Assembly (NCBI GenBank): GCA_013697365.1
Contig: JACCXA010000177.1
Coordinates: 1-12,917, forward strand
Direction of reading: 5' to 3'
From: Chthoniobacterales bacterium
Lineage (GTDB): Bacteria > Verrucomicrobiota > Verrucomicrobiia > Chthoniobacterales > UBA10450
Length of the DNA stretch: 12,917 bases
Position numbers and translations under genes: made by a program. The notes beneath the pieces are model-generated. The model was not told the origin of the DNA. It saw nothing but the letters and a program-made list of their open reading frames with translations, and ran no database searches. Shown here one piece after another: positions 12,895 to 12,917 of the stretch (position 1 is the first letter of the stretch; each line of letters begins with the position of its first letter).

Positions 12895-12917
12895 GTGACG
12901 CGCAAGCCGTTGGCGAT
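12895..12917 (+). CDS. Possible start of a gene running off the right edge
   Basis: A GTG at 12895 is preceded at five bases by GGGAGGG, the best Shine-Dalgarno in the window, and opens MTRKPLA before the edge. Seven codons are too few to judge. It may be chance in a purine-rich stretch. Confidence 0.25.

Noticed and set aside
12627..12905. Minus-strand frame of 92 codons in the right-hand intergenic region
   Set aside because: It has no domain, runs through hairpin modules and has biased composition.

Overview
The window looks like a chromosomal segment of a GC-rich, Gram-negative soil-type bacterium, most probably of the Verrucomicrobia (Chthoniobacter/Udaeobacter-like). The reasons are family-level recognition (an OmpH/Skp chaperone with a proline/alanine-rich tail, a divergent DAACS symporter, an HxH-less D-aminoacylase-like amidohydrolase, a secreted DUF885 protein), a near absence of Shine-Dalgarno sequences before start codons, and intergenic DNA made of small hairpin modules. 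The phylum is an inference; no rRNA or marker gene is present.

Layout, left to right. (1) 1-225, minus: N-terminus of a LysE-family exporter running off the left edge, divergent from (2) an OmpH/Skp-like periplasmic chaperone (332-1012, plus); a 22-bp near-palindrome lies between them and a clear hairpin-plus-T terminator follows ompH. (3) 1159-4761, plus: an envelope or exopolysaccharide O-acetylation cluster made of an AlgI-like MBOAT acyltransferase and two tandem, gap-free paralogues of a membrane-anchored SGNH/GDSL-like protein. The first SGNH gene overlaps the MBOAT gene by 26 bp, and the second copy carries a fossil of the MBOAT 3' end. (4) 4839-5565: a YefM-YoeB toxin-antitoxin cassette with its own promoter and operator-like palindrome. 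The toxin is frameshifted. Directly behind it lies the C-terminal stump of a third SGNH paralogue, so the cassette replaced or interrupted a third tandem copy. (5) 5602-6951, plus: a secreted GH25 lysozyme-like protein whose usual first catalytic Asp is Asn, then a small secreted protein of unknown function. (6) A bidirectional terminator, then a minus-strand DAACS symporter (7009-8337), divergent from a small exported protein or lipoprotein (8427-8951). (7) 8956-12538, minus: a secreted D-aminoacylase-like amidohydrolase preceded by a secreted DUF885 HExxPGH putative metallopeptidase. (8) 12539-12894: no convincing gene, but an array of short hairpins; a GTG start with a good ribosome binding site may begin a gene that runs off the right edge.

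How the genes may work together. The MBOAT protein would move acetyl groups across the inner membrane, and the SGNH proteins would place them on a periplasmic glycan. The neighbouring GH25 protein would act on, or bind, peptidoglycan. The DUF885 protein, the amidohydrolase and the DAACS carrier could together scavenge peptides, N-acyl amino acids and small acids. The most notable feature is the SGNH tandem array: two full copies plus one stump, with a decaying toxin-antitoxin module at the place of the third copy.
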